The notes: generated by a model from the sequence alone, not told the origin. A DNA stretch of 64,000 nucleotides from JBOFOR01 sp051654865 (GCA_051654865.1 JBOFYV010000124.1:117504-181503); one strand, 5' to 3'; positions 27,101 through 36,564 are shown, counted from the stretch's first letter. Numbers and translations are program-made.

Positions 27101-28018
27101 TCATAGGAGTATACCCGCAATTAGAGGAATTGTAAAAATTGAAAACAATGTTGATAAAAATACTGCTTGTGAAGCTAAACCTTCATTAGCTTTATACTCA
27201 TTAGCGAGAATAGCAGTATTGCTAGCAGCAGGCATAGCAGATATCACAATTGGTATAGACAATAGCATAGGATCTGTTAAGATATTTTTAAGTGAAAAGT
27301 ATACTATAAAAGGTATAAATAATAGTCTTATAAAAGATAAAATATATAGTTTTTTATTTAAGAAGCATTCAATTGCAGATGAAGAAAATAGCATACTGCC
27401 AATTACTAACATTGAAATTGGTGTCGTAACGTTACCTAATAACTCTATGGGATTGTTAATAAACTTAGGTAGCCTAATTTTTAAACAAAACAGAAAGAGT
27501 CCTAAAAATACTGATATTATCACTGGATTTACTAGAACTTTTATAGAAAAAGTGTAATTGTCATTATTTTTACAGAGTATAAAAGTTCCAAGAGTCATAA
27601 TTAATAAATTAAATGGTAAATTAAAAATAGCAGTATAAAAAATAGCTTCTTTACCTAACATTGCTTGAACTATAGGATATCCCATAAAACCAACATTTGA
27701 AAATAAAATTACAAATTGATAAATACCTAAATCATTAGTAGACTTAAATATATATTTAGAAAAATACGCAATAATAAATGAAATAGAGTACATAAATAAA
27801 GAAATTATGATAAGTAGAATAATTTTACTTATCATATTTGTATTGTATTCTATTTGCATAGAGCTGATTATCATACATGGAAGAAAAAAAAGCATCACTA
27901 ATGAAGATAACTTTGAGGTAAACTCATCATCGATTAATTCTTTTTTTCTAGCATAATATCCAACTATAATTAATATAAATAAAGTTAAGACCTGAATAAA
28001 TACATTACTTATATTCAC
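27101..28018 (-). CDS. AEC-family (auxin efflux carrier-like) transporter
   Basis: 305 aa, about ten membrane helices. Family landmarks are the N-terminal IIVGYYARKKELID, the central NVGFMGYPIVQAM, and near the C-terminus ISAMPAASNTAILANEY with SQAVFLSTLFSI. Bacterial members move malate, malonate or similar organic acids; the substrate here is unknown. The start is GTG at 28018 with AAGGGGTG upstream. Monocistronic. Confidence 0.92.
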   Translation of the reverse strand: MNISNVFIQVLTLFILIIVGYYARKKELIDDEFTSKLSSLVMLFFLPCMIISSMQIEYNTNMISKIILLIIISLFMYSISFIIAYFSKYIFKSTNDLGIYQFVILFSNVGFMGYPIVQAMLGKEAIFYTAIFNLPFNLLIMTLGTFILCKNNDNYTFSIKVLVNPVIISVFLGLFLFCLKIRLPKFINNPIELLGNVTTPISMLVIGSMLFSSSAIECFLNKKLYILSFIRLLFIPFIVYFSLKNILTDPMLLSIPIVISAMPAASNTAILANEYKANEGLASQAVFLSTLFSIFTIPLIAGILL

Positions 28019-28199
28019 AATAACACCCCTTGTTTGTATTTAGTTAAATTTTATATACTATATAATTAGTTTAGCATAGTAATTTTAATTTAGATTCATA
28101 AAATATAAGAGATAGAAAAAACTATACTAATAAAATAGTTTATGTTATATAATAAAATATGTTAAAATGTATATTAATGTAAATGATAGGGAGTAGGTT

Positions 28200-30068
28200 A
28201 TGAAAAGTTCAAAATTTTCTATTGATAAAATAATGAATATACAAAATGATCCTAAAGTATATCATACTAAAGGAGCTTTTTATGAAAAGATAGGAAAAAT
28301 AGATAATGCTATAGAAAGCTACAGAATAGCTGCAGAGTTAGATTATGTTAAGTCTCAGTATATATTAGGCAATATACTATTAAAGAAGGGCAAATACAAT
28401 GAAGCAGAAGAATGGTACAGCAAAGCATATAGAAATGGAATTGTAGATGCAGCTTTTGACTTAGGTAATATGTATTATAGTATAAATTCGTATGAATATT
28501 GTATATATTGGTACGAAAAAGTTGCAAAAGAAGGGCATCTACAGGCACAAAATAATTTAGGTGTGTGTTATTTTAAATTAAATGATTTTTATAGGAGTGA
28601 AAAATGGCTAAAAGAAGCGGCTCAAAACAACTTAGGTAAGGCTTGTTTCAATTTAGGTATACTATATACCAATTTGGATAAAGATGAAGATGCATTAGAA
28701 TGTTTTAAAAAGGGATCGGTACTTTTAGATGAAAACTGTAAATATAATCTAGCTATTATAAATAAATCAGAAAATGATGAAAAAAATTCAATAACTTTAT
28801 ATAAGTATTTATATAAAGTGGGACATATAAAAGGTTGTTTTAACTTAGCTATGACTATGGAAATGAAAAATAATCTTGAAGAAGCGGAAAGATATTACAT
28901 AAAAAGCTCTGAAAAAGGAGATGTAAAATCACAGTATAGGTTAGCGTATATATATGATAGGCAAGACAAAAAAGATTATGCTATAGATTATTATAAAAAG
29001 GCCATACAACAAGATCATACTATATCTAAATTTAGATTAGCAAATCTATTTAACAGAGAAAATGATTTAGAGAATGCTAAGACATATTATAAAATGGCCG
29101 CAGATGATGAACTAGTAGAAGCAAAAAATAACTTAGCAGGTGTTTATTTTGAAGAAAATGAATTTGAACTAGCTATTAAAACTTATGAAGATGCTATAGT
29201 AAATGGGTGCAAAGAATCAATTGAAAACTTAGGTGATTTATTTTATAAAATAGATGATAAAGAAAAATCAATATCATACTATCTAAGAAATTCAGAGCAA
29301 CTATCTTGCCAAATAAAGCTAGGAAATTTGTATGAAGAAATTGATAATATTGAGGAAGCTATAATATGGTATACAAAAGCTTCTGATAATGGAGACTCAG
29401 AAGCTAGTTATAAATTAGGATGTATTTACAAAGAGCGAGATAATGAAATAAAGGCAAAAGAGTATTTTGAGAGGGCTGCAAATAAAAGCAACCTAAATGC
29501 TCGTATATATTTGGGTGAAATATATTTTAAAGAAGAAAACTATGAAGATTCAAAAAAGATGTTTGAAGTTACAGCAAATGAAGAAAATATATATTCTCAA
29601 CATATGCTAGGTGTAATATATGATATATACTTAAAGGATTATACAAGTTCTAAATACTGGTACGAAAAAGCTAGATCATCTCAATGCTTAGAATCAATAT
29701 TTAACTTGGGGCAACTGAGTATTAAAATGAATGAATCTGATGAAGCTGAAAAATATTATAATGAAGGTATGAAGTTGGGATCTAAGAAATGTGAGTATAT
29801 GTTAGCTAATCTTTATTATAAAAAAAGCATAGACATATACACTTCTCTAGCCAATGAAGATTATGATTGTTGCAAAGATATTATAAATAAAATACCAGAA
29901 CTTAATATCAATTATGATGAAGTGCTTATGACTAAATTTACTACTATAGAAAAAGAAGAGACTATTGAAGAATATGTTCCAAATTATATATTAAATATCG
30001 AAGAAGATTTAGAAAATATGCTAGAAAAAAGCTTAGATGATATGATAATAAGCAATGAAGAAAAATAA
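28200..30068 (+). CDS. Sel1-like/TPR repeat protein (622 aa)
   Basis: A cytoplasmic solenoid built almost wholly of repeats about 35 residues long. Typical units read A...Y.LG.IY....Y..A..WY.KA...G, for example AEEWYSKAYRNGIVDAAFDL and EAIIWYTKASDNGDSEASYK. About fifteen or more units run from residue 15 to 570. The acidic tail (YVPNYILNIEEDLENMLEK) is non-repetitive. No signal peptide or catalytic domain. Such proteins act as scaffolds; the partner is unknown. ATG follows ATAGGGAG. Monocistronic with a strong terminator. Confidence 0.88.
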   Translation: MKSSKFSIDKIMNIQNDPKVYHTKGAFYEKIGKIDNAIESYRIAAELDYVKSQYILGNILLKKGKYNEAEEWYSKAYRNGIVDAAFDLGNMYYSINSYEYCIYWYEKVAKEGHLQAQNNLGVCYFKLNDFYRSEKWLKEAAQNNLGKACFNLGILYTNLDKDEDALECFKKGSVLLDENCKYNLAIINKSENDEKNSITLYKYLYKVGHIKGCFNLAMTMEMKNNLEEAERYYIKSSEKGDVKSQYRLAYIYDRQDKKDYAIDYYKKAIQQDHTISKFRLANLFNRENDLENAKTYYKMAADDELVEAKNNLAGVYFEENEFELAIKTYEDAIVNGCKESIENLGDLFYKIDDKEKSISYYLRNSEQLSCQIKLGNLYEEIDNIEEAIIWYTKASDNGDSEASYKLGCIYKERDNEIKAKEYFERAANKSNLNARIYLGEIYFKEENYEDSKKMFEVTANEENIYSQHMLGVIYDIYLKDYTSSKYWYEKARSSQCLESIFNLGQLSIKMNESDEAEKYYNEGMKLGSKKCEYMLANLYYKKSIDIYTSLANEDYDCCKDIINKIPELNINYDEVLMTKFTTIEKEETIEEYVPNYILNIEEDLENMLEKSLDDMIISNEEK

Positions 30069-30070
30069 AC

Positions 30071-30100
30071 AAAAAAGAAAGCAAATATGCTTTCTTTTTT
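30071..30100. terminator. Bidirectional terminator
   Basis: AAAAAAGAAAGCA (30071-30083) pairs with TGCTTTCTTTTTT (30088-30100) around a 4-nt loop. Confidence 0.88.
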
Positions 30101-30102
30101 GT

Positions 30103-31068
30103 TTATATAGCTATAATCAGATTAAATAAATATAAAGTATATAGCACCATTAGAGTGCTACTTTCGAATTTACTGATATCATTTTTTCTACAAGCAAAAA
30201 TATAGGTAATGAATGTAACTAAAATCATAAAAATAATATCAATTAATATATTGTTAGAAATATTAAGAGGAGATACTGCAGCTGATATACCTGTTATAAA
30301 TAATATATTAAATATATTAGAACCTAAAACACTTCCTAAAGCAATACCACTATTACCCCTAGTAGCCGCAACTAAAGCAGTTATAAGTTCAGGAAGAGAT
30401 GTTCCTATAGCTATGATAGTAAAACCTATTAATTCGTCGCTAACCCCATATAAATTAGCTATAGAAATAGAAGAATAAACAATAAGGTTACCTCCAATAG
30501 TAATTCCTATAATACCAATTAAAATAAATAATAATAAGTTTATTTTATTATTTAATTTTGACTGAATAGAACTAGATCCATTTTCAAGAACGAATCCCTC
30601 TGAGTAAAAAGAAGTACTAGATTTGTATTTCAAAGCCTTGGTAACTATATAATAAACAATAGATATGAACAATATAAGTAAAAATATACCTTCCACTCTA
30701 GATATAGACCTATCTACTGATATTAATAATAAGATCATAGATGATAGTAAAAGCAAATGAAATTGCTTTTTTATAATAAATTCATCTACAATCAATGTCT
30801 GAACCACACCTGCAGAACCAACAATCATTAATAAGTTAAAGATGTTTGAACCGATAACATTACCTAAAGCAATACCAGTATTACTATAAGTAGATGCTAA
30901 TACACTTACAGACAGTTCTGGTAAACTTGTACCAAATGCAACTAAAGTAAGTCCGATTATAACAGCAGGGACTTTATAAAGTTTTGAAATATTTAAAGCA
31001 GCATCTAATAAATAATCGGCACCTTTTATTAATAAAAGGAAACCGATTATTAAAAGAAGATAATTCAT
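30103..31068 (-). CDS. Calcium/sodium antiporter, CaCA family (YrbG-like)
   Basis: 321 aa from ATG 31068, which has GGGAGGT 7 nt upstream; a longer frame to 31092 is rejected. It has two homologous halves with inverted topology, each holding the alpha-repeat motif: AFGTSLPELSVS plus GNVIGSNIFN in the first half, and AIGTSLPELITA plus GSVLGSNIFN in the second. The acidic residues of these motifs bind the cation. It exports Ca2+ in exchange for Na+ or H+. corA lies upstream on the same strand, so cation transport genes cluster here. Confidence 0.94.
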   Translation of the reverse strand: MNYLLLIIGFLLLIKGADYLLDAALNISKLYKVPAVIIGLTLVAFGTSLPELSVSVLASTYSNTGIALGNVIGSNIFNLLMIVGSAGVVQTLIVDEFIIKKQFHLLLLSSMILLLISVDRSISRVEGIFLLILFISIVYYIVTKALKYKSSTSFYSEGFVLENGSSSIQSKLNNKINLLLFILIGIIGITIGGNLIVYSSISIANLYGVSDELIGFTIIAIGTSLPELITALVAATRGNSGIALGSVLGSNIFNILFITGISAAVSPLNISNNILIDIIFMILVTFITYIFACRKNDISKFESSTLMVLYTLYLFNLIIAI

Positions 31069-31093
31069 ATATTTTACCTCCCTAATAAGCAAA

Positions 31094-31129
31094 CACCTTC
31101 AAAAGAATCTATAATTCATTTTGAAGGTG
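31094..31129 (-). terminator. Terminator after corA
   Basis: CACCTTCAAAA (31094-31104) pairs with TTTTGAAGGTG (31119-31129). The minus-strand tail is only moderately U-rich. Confidence 0.6.
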
Positions 31130-31204
31130 CTATTGTATACACTGATTCCATAATAAATCTGTATATTAAAAAATAATATAGAATTATATCAATTTTAATT
31201 TTAT

Positions 31205-32140
31205 TTATAATAACTTATTTTTAGACATGAAGAATGTAACAACTAAGCAAATTAACGTAGTTATAAGCATCACTACCCAAAAACCATTGGGATCTGTACT
31301 ATATGGGATTCCACCTACGTTCATTCCAAAGAAACCTGATATTAGTGTAGGAATTGATACAATCAAAGTTACAGAAGTTAAAAATTGCATAACATTATTT
31401 TGATTATTATTTATAATTGCACTGAATGCATCCATAATCCTACTAAGTATATCTCCGTATATAGTAGCCATTTCTACAGCCTGCTTGTTCTCAACGATAA
31501 CATCTTCAAGTAAATCATCATCTTCAGGGTATCTTTTAATACTAGAAGTACGAAGTAATTTATTTAGAACTAACTCATTAGCTTTTAAAGAGGTCGAGAA
31601 ATATACTAGTGATTTTTCTAGTTCTAAAAGCTGTAAAAGTTCTTTGTTCTTCATTGATTTGTATATTTCTTTTTCTATAACTGTTGTAATTCTATTTATT
31701 CTCCTTAAGTAATGCAAGTAATAACTAGCATTTTTATGGAGTATTTGAAGGATAAAACGAGTTTTTTTGAAAGTGAAAAAATCTTTTATATGACCAACTA
31801 TAAAATCATTTAAGATTTTAGTTTGGGCAGTGCAAACTGTAAGAATAGCATTTTCTACTAATATTATACCTAAAGGTATAGTAGAGTAGTGTGTAGAATT
31901 ACTATCACTTTCATCAACTGGAATATCTATAAGAATTAATGTATGATTATCTTCAAGATCTATTCTTGAACGTTCCTCCTCATCAAGTGCAGATTTTATA
32001 CTATCAATATCTATATCTAATAAAGACGATATTTCTTTAATTTCACTTTGATTAGGTTCAACAAGATTTATCCAACAGCCATTTTCGAAAGAATTAAGCT
32101 TTTCAAGTTTGTTGTCAATTGTCTTATAGTATCTTATCAT
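31205..32140 (-). CDS. CorA-family divalent cation transporter
   Basis: 311 aa from ATG 32140, which has AAAGGATG upstream; a TTG at 32161 has no site. A long cytoplasmic alpha/beta and helical domain precedes two C-terminal membrane helices. The pore signature is FFGMNVGGIPY, the GMN motif with the usual preceding aromatic, and the protein ends in a basic SKNKLL tail. It imports Mg2+ or a related metal. A structured GC-richer element lies 110-170 nt upstream on the same strand. Confidence 0.92.
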   Translation of the reverse strand: MIRYYKTIDNKLEKLNSFENGCWINLVEPNQSEIKEISSLLDIDIDSIKSALDEEERSRIDLEDNHTLILIDIPVDESDSNSTHYSTIPLGIILVENAILTVCTAQTKILNDFIVGHIKDFFTFKKTRFILQILHKNASYYLHYLRRINRITTVIEKEIYKSMKNKELLQLLELEKSLVYFSTSLKANELVLNKLLRTSSIKRYPEDDDLLEDVIVENKQAVEMATIYGDILSRIMDAFSAIINNNQNNVMQFLTSVTLIVSIPTLISGFFGMNVGGIPYSTDPNGFWVVMLITTLICLVVTFFMSKNKLL

Positions 32141-32252
32141 GGCAACACATCCTTTATTCAATTTTATATAAATCTCATCACTTAATATTATCTATTAAAT
32201 AACTAATTTATATAATAAAAATAAAGAATTAGTTTATTTTAAGACAATAATA

Positions 32253-32306
32253 AGTGATGGTAGTAAATCCATGCCCGCAACGGACTGTGGTCCATTTTCC
32301 ATCACT
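32253..32306 (-). ncRNA. Structured GC-rich element upstream of corA, candidate cis-regulatory RNA
   Basis: AGTGATGG (32253-32260) and CCATCACT (32299-32306) form a perfect 8-bp outer stem. Inside, GGAC (32282-32285) and GTCC (32290-32293) form a tetraloop hairpin. About half of these 54 bases are G or C, in a region otherwise strongly AT. On the minus strand the element begins a plausible corA leader. It does not match the magnesium M-box or ykoY-type riboswitches as I know them. The active strand is not proven. Confidence 0.45.
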
Positions 32307-32380
32307 CTCCTATGTATATATAATTTTAATACTCTCTAATTAATTTAACATTTTTATAGGATACTTTCAACATATTTAAA

Positions 32381-32415
32381 AAAAAACATAGAATATTTAA
32401 TATTCTATGTTTTTT
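32381..32415. terminator. Bidirectional terminator between the nitronate monooxygenase gene and the corA leader
   Basis: AAAAAACATAGAATA (32381-32395) pairs with TATTCTATGTTTTTT (32401-32415), loop TTTAA. Confidence 0.85.
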
Positions 32416-32493
32416 CTTACTTATTTAAAGGGCTGATATATTACCTTAAGTTAGGAGTGTAAAGGTTAAATATAAAAAGATTAAATAAGTAAG
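32416..32493 (-). other. Long-range 13-bp inverted repeat in the 3' region of the nitronate monooxygenase gene
   Basis: CTTACTTATTTAA (32416-32428) is perfectly complementary to TTAAATAAGTAAG (32481-32493), enclosing 52 nt with a smaller possible ACCTT/AAGGT helix. It lies directly beside the terminator hairpin. The 362-bp gap 32141-32502 otherwise holds the corA leader element and no gene. Confidence 0.4.
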
Positions 32494-32502
32494 GTATGTA
32501 AT

Positions 32503-33573
32503 CTATAATTTAGATGTAAGTTCCTCAATAACCTCTTTTACAGAAGAAATTTTATCTATTTTATATGCATCGCTTCCACAGAATAATAATCCGTTATCAA
32601 TGTCACCTTTTACTGCATTAATAAGTGCTTCAGATATGCAATAAGGTGTGTTCTTAGGATTACAAGGAACTAAGCAATTATAGCATTTTGTTATAGCTGG
32701 TCTATTATTTTCAACATTTTCTATAAATGCATTTTTTATAGCTCGACCAGGTAGTCCAACAGGACTTTTTACTATTTTTATATTATCTTCATTTGAATTT
32801 ATATAAGACATTTTAAAGTTCTCATGAGCATCACATTCATGAGTTGCAACAAATCTAGTACCTATTTGTACACCACTAGCGCCAAGATTTATGTATTTTT
32901 CTACATCATCAGATGAAGAAATACCACCAGCAGCTATTACTGGAATATTCATATTGTATTTATCACCATAATTTTTAGCAATTTTTAATATTTCTTGAAA
33001 TTCTTTATCATAGTCAATATCATCAATATTTTTTAATGATTCAGAATTATATCCAAGATGCCCACCAGCTTTAGGTCCTTCGACAACTATCAAATCTGCA
33101 GTAGCATTTTCTTTTTTATCCCACATTTTCAAAATTAAATTAGCTGCTTTTGCAGACGATACAATAGGTGCTATTTTTACCTTACTACCTTTAGCGAATG
33201 CAGGTAGTTTGCTAGGAAGTCCAGCACCTGAAATTATTAAATCTACTCCTGCATTTATAGCTTCCTTGACAAATAATTCATAGTTTTCTATAGCAACCAT
33301 AATGTTAACGCCAACTAGTCCATCAACACAATTTTCCTTTGCCTTTAAAATATGTTTTTTTAAAGCTCTTAAATTTGCATTTAATGTATTTGTTTCAAAA
33401 TCATCTTCATCGTATCCAATATGAGCGCAAGATAGAACACCGATACCTCCAGCTTTAGCAACAGCTCCTGCTAAAGAGGATCTCGATACACCAACACCCA
33501 TACCACCCTGTATTATTGGGACTTTAGCTATTAAGTCACCGATTACTAATGGTTTAATGTCAATCACCTCCAT
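32503..33573 (-). CDS. Nitronate monooxygenase / 2-nitropropane dioxygenase-like FMN protein
   Basis: About 356 aa TIM barrel with FMN-binding features: PIIQGGMGVGVS at the N-terminus, GADLIVVEGPKAGGHLG-type phosphate and His region, IPVIAAGGISS, and ASGVQIGTRFVATHE. A clostridial-style Cys cluster (KCYNCLVPCNP, then YC) lies near the C-terminus and may bind a metal or cluster. FabK-type enoyl reductases share the fold, but the C-terminal Cys segment favours the NMO branch. GGAGGTGA overlaps codons 1-3 of the ATG start, so translation may begin slightly later, at an ATT codon. Confidence 0.85.
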   Translation of the reverse strand: MEVIDIKPLVIGDLIAKVPIIQGGMGVGVSRSSLAGAVAKAGGIGVLSCAHIGYDEDDFETNTLNANLRALKKHILKAKENCVDGLVGVNIMVAIENYELFVKEAINAGVDLIISGAGLPSKLPAFAKGSKVKIAPIVSSAKAANLILKMWDKKENATADLIVVEGPKAGGHLGYNSESLKNIDDIDYDKEFQEILKIAKNYGDKYNMNIPVIAAGGISSSDDVEKYINLGASGVQIGTRFVATHECDAHENFKMSYINSNEDNIKIVKSPVGLPGRAIKNAFIENVENNRPAITKCYNCLVPCNPKNTPYCISEALINAVKGDIDNGLLFCGSDAYKIDKISSVKEVIEELTSKL

Positions 33574-33673
33574 AATATGTGTAAAACTAGATTATAATGC
33601 TTGGTATTATGACCTAGTACTAAAAATATTATACTATATAATTTATAAAAAAAGTATAAAAAAATAAAAAAAA

Positions 33674-33712
33674 AATTAAGAGATAAGCTACGTAGCTTGA
33701 TATCTCTTAATT
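33674..33712 (-). terminator. Terminator after thrB
   Basis: AATTAAGAGAT (33674-33684) pairs with ATCTCTTAATT (33702-33712); an inner AGCTACGTAGCT palindrome extends it. Followed on the minus strand by a long T run. Confidence 0.85.
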
Positions 33713-33720
33713 TTAATATA

Positions 33721-34608
33721 CTAAATAATATTTATAATAGCTCCTATATTATCACAAATCAATGTTTTTATAGTCCATTTACTATTCAAATTTCCTAAAA
33801 AATTTTTTATATCTACTAAATAATCATTAGTATTACCATCTAAAATTGATATTATTGTTGGACCAGCACCGCTTAGAAAAGAACCTAAACTATTTGAATT
33901 AGCTTTATTTATTATATCATAATAATTATTAATTAGGTTAGATCTATACTGTTGATGAATCTTATCTTCACAAGCAATTTTAATTAAATCAAAATTATTG
34001 TTAAGAATAGATGATATTAGTAATGATGCGCGGCTGATATTATATACTGCGTCTTGAAGAGATATATGCTTAGGAAGAACAGATCTAGCTCTTTCTGTTG
34101 ATAAAGTAAAATCAGGAATAATAGCACAAAAACTTAAATTATTAGGAACTTTTATAATATCATAGTGTATATTAGAATTATCCAATAGAGAAATAGTCAT
34201 ATTACCAAAGAGAGCAGGAGTTACGTTGTCTGGATGACCCTCTATTTGTGTGGCAATTTTTAAAAGTTCTTTTTTACTAAGATTTGATTTTGAAAGCTCA
34301 TTAGCTGCTAGAACTCCCGCTATGACACAGGAAGCACTGCTACCAAGACCTCTAGATATCGGTATATTACTTTTTATATTTATTCGAATTCCACTTGGAA
34401 TGTATTTACAATCAATATTATCAAAAAAGAATTTCATAGATTTATAAACAAGATTATTAGTCATAAATTCATCATCACAGCCAGTTATTTCAACACCATT
34501 ATTAATTTCTTCTATATAAAATGTATTATATAGATTAAGTGCTATGCCTAGACAATCGAATCCAGGTCCTATATTTGCACTTGTAGCAGGAACTATAATT
34601 TCTAACAT
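33721..34608 (-). CDS. thrB: Homoserine kinase
   Basis: GHMP-family kinase that makes O-phosphohomoserine. 295 aa. VPATSANIGPGFDCLGIAL at the N-terminus, the ATP loop PISRGLGSSASCVIAG, and the C-terminal LSGAGPTIISI are diagnostic. ATG at 34608 follows AGGTG and lies 10 bp after the thrC stop, so it is co-transcribed with thrC under the T-box. No homoserine dehydrogenase gene is adjacent. Confidence 0.97.
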   Translation of the reverse strand: MLEIIVPATSANIGPGFDCLGIALNLYNTFYIEEINNGVEITGCDDEFMTNNLVYKSMKFFFDNIDCKYIPSGIRINIKSNIPISRGLGSSASCVIAGVLAANELSKSNLSKKELLKIATQIEGHPDNVTPALFGNMTISLLDNSNIHYDIIKVPNNLSFCAIIPDFTLSTERARSVLPKHISLQDAVYNISRASLLISSILNNNFDLIKIACEDKIHQQYRSNLINNYYDIINKANSNSLGSFLSGAGPTIISILDGNTNDYLVDIKNFLGNLNSKWTIKTLICDNIGAIINII

Positions 34609-34618
34609 AAATATTCAC

Positions 34619-36103
34619 CTAATCCTTTATAAAATTTTTTATTGAATCTATTATTTCATTTTTGTTAATGATTTGATTATGGATTTGACTCTTTGTTTTA
34701 AGTTCCATTATAGATGTCGGAATGTCGTACATAGATAATTTAGATAGCATATCTATAGTATAGAAATCATTTTGAGAAAGCATATTTTCATTATAAATTG
34801 CATTTAATACGTCTTTAGCAAACTTATAGGGGCTAGCTGTACTAACAATAATAGTTTTTGTATTATCATTTGTTCTAGATTGATATTTTTTATAGCAATT
34901 ATAAGCTACAGCGGTATGAGTATCTATAAGATAAGAATAATTTTCAAAAACTTTTTTTATAGAATAGGTAGCCTCCTTACAAGTAGAGTATTCACAATCA
35001 AAATGATAGAGATTTTTCTTTATAGTATAATCAATTGAATACTTGTTTTTAAGTTCTAAATCGCTCATCAATGTATTGATTATATTAGGATTTCTATTAT
35101 TAATTTCAAATAGTAGTCTTTCTAGATTACTTGATAACAATATATCCATAGATGGAGATGTAGTAAGTTTCAAAGCCCTATTTTTATCATAAATACCAGT
35201 TGATATAAAATCATAAAGTATGTTGTTATCATTAGATGCAACTATGAGTTTATTTATAGGTAGGCCCATCAACTTAGCATAGTAACCAGCTAGAATATTT
35301 CCAAAATTTCCAGTTGGAACTACAAAGTTAATCTTATCACCTATATTTATTTGAGCGTTTCTTATTAATGTAGTATATGAATAAAAATAATAAACTATTT
35401 GAGGTAATAATCTACCAATATTAATAGAGTTAGCAGAGGAGAGTATATAGTTTTTACTTAATAATGTATTTTTAAACTCTAAGTTATTAAAAATTTTTTT
35501 TATTTCAGACTGAACATCATCAAAGTTTCCTTTTACACCAACAGCACAAGTATTGCTTCCTTCTTGGGTTACCATTTGAAGTTTTTGAATAGGACTAACT
35601 CCATCTTGAGGAAAAAAGACCATTATATCTATATTACTAATATTTTTAAAGCCTTCTAAAGCAGCTTTACCAGTATCTCCAGAGGTAGCCGTTAAAATAA
35701 GTATATTTTTATCTAAATGATTTTTTCTTATAGCTATTTCTAGTAAAAATGGCATAATACTAAGAGCGATATCTTTAAATGCAAGCGTTGGTCCGTGAAA
35801 AAGCTCTAAAAAATACAAATTTCCAATTTTTGAAAGAGGTGCAACTTTATGATTTTCGAATTTTATATTATAAGATTTATCAATGCAGTATTTTAATTCA
35901 TTGTTAGTAAAATCATCCAAAAACTTACTCAAAATATAAAATGCTAAATCAGAATAATTAAAATTAATTAAAGTAGCAATATCTTTTGAGATATTAGGAA
36001 AATATTCTGGAACATAAAGTCCACCATCTGAACAGATACCATTTATTATAGCTTGTGAAGATGTTAGCTTTTGAAAAGAACCTCTAGTACTTAAATATAA
36101 CAT
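34619..36103 (-). CDS. thrC: Threonine synthase
   Basis: PLP enzyme that converts O-phosphohomoserine to threonine. 494 aa, the long class with an N-terminal domain (LYLSTRG and CSDGGLYVPEYFP). The PLP lysine is in FHGPTLAFKDIALS; the phosphate-binding loop is TATSGDTGKAAL; GNFGNILAGYYA also matches. ATG at 36103 follows TAGGAGG. It is the first gene after a T-box leader specific for threonine. Confidence 0.97.
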   Translation of the reverse strand: MLYLSTRGSFQKLTSSQAIINGICSDGGLYVPEYFPNISKDIATLINFNYSDLAFYILSKFLDDFTNNELKYCIDKSYNIKFENHKVAPLSKIGNLYFLELFHGPTLAFKDIALSIMPFLLEIAIRKNHLDKNILILTATSGDTGKAALEGFKNISNIDIMVFFPQDGVSPIQKLQMVTQEGSNTCAVGVKGNFDDVQSEIKKIFNNLEFKNTLLSKNYILSSANSINIGRLLPQIVYYFYSYTTLIRNAQINIGDKINFVVPTGNFGNILAGYYAKLMGLPINKLIVASNDNNILYDFISTGIYDKNRALKLTTSPSMDILLSSNLERLLFEINNRNPNIINTLMSDLELKNKYSIDYTIKKNLYHFDCEYSTCKEATYSIKKVFENYSYLIDTHTAVAYNCYKKYQSRTNDNTKTIIVSTASPYKFAKDVLNAIYNENMLSQNDFYTIDMLSKLSMYDIPTSIMELKTKSQIHNQIINKNEIIDSIKNFIKD

Positions 36104-36132
36104 AATAAAACCTCCTATTTATTTTTAAATTC

Positions 36133-36400
36133 AAAAAAACTCTCATCCCAAACAAGGGACGAGAGTTTTACTCACGCGGTTCCACCCAAATTGATTTATA
36201 TAAAATCCACTTGATACATTAACGCTGTTTAACGTCTATTCTTACTAAAATCTATATATAGATAACTTCAGATAGAAACTCATAGGTAGTTTTCAATTTA
36301 TCTGGTTAAGGAAATCTTTCAGCCTAAGAATCTCCATCTCTATTAACTGATCTAAATTTACTCTTCCTAATCATAGTTTTATATATATAAGTTGTTTGTT
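36133..36400 (-). promoter_or_regulatory. T-box riboswitch (tRNA-Thr) controlling thrC-thrB
   Basis: On the minus strand the antiterminator box TGGGTGGAACCGCG (36188-36175) precedes an intrinsic terminator. Stem I has the expected upstream elements, including GGCTGAAAGATTTCC. In the specifier region the triplets ACT (36290-36288) and ACC (36287-36285) are adjacent, both Thr codons, fitting a sensor of uncharged tRNA-Thr. When tRNA-Thr is uncharged the antiterminator forms and thrCB are transcribed. Confidence 0.95.
36137..36168 (-). terminator. T-box terminator
   Basis: On the minus strand ACUCUCGUCCC pairs with GGGAUGAGAGU (one G-U) around UUGUUU, then a U run. Mutually exclusive with the T-box antiterminator. 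Confidence 0.9.
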
Positions 36401-36564
36401 AAGATATATTGTAAAGTATATGCGAATTATATAAAATAAGTTCTAATTAAAAATTAAATTTATATTTAAAAAGAATTAAATATTATGAAAATTTAAACTA
36501 GATAAATAGAATACTAAGTAGTATAATAAAATGTGAAAATATAAATTATAAGAATAATTAAAAA

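Noticed and set aside
32253..32306. Magnesium M-box riboswitch before corA
   Set aside because: The element is far shorter than an M-box and lacks its conserved segments; kept only as an unknown structured element.
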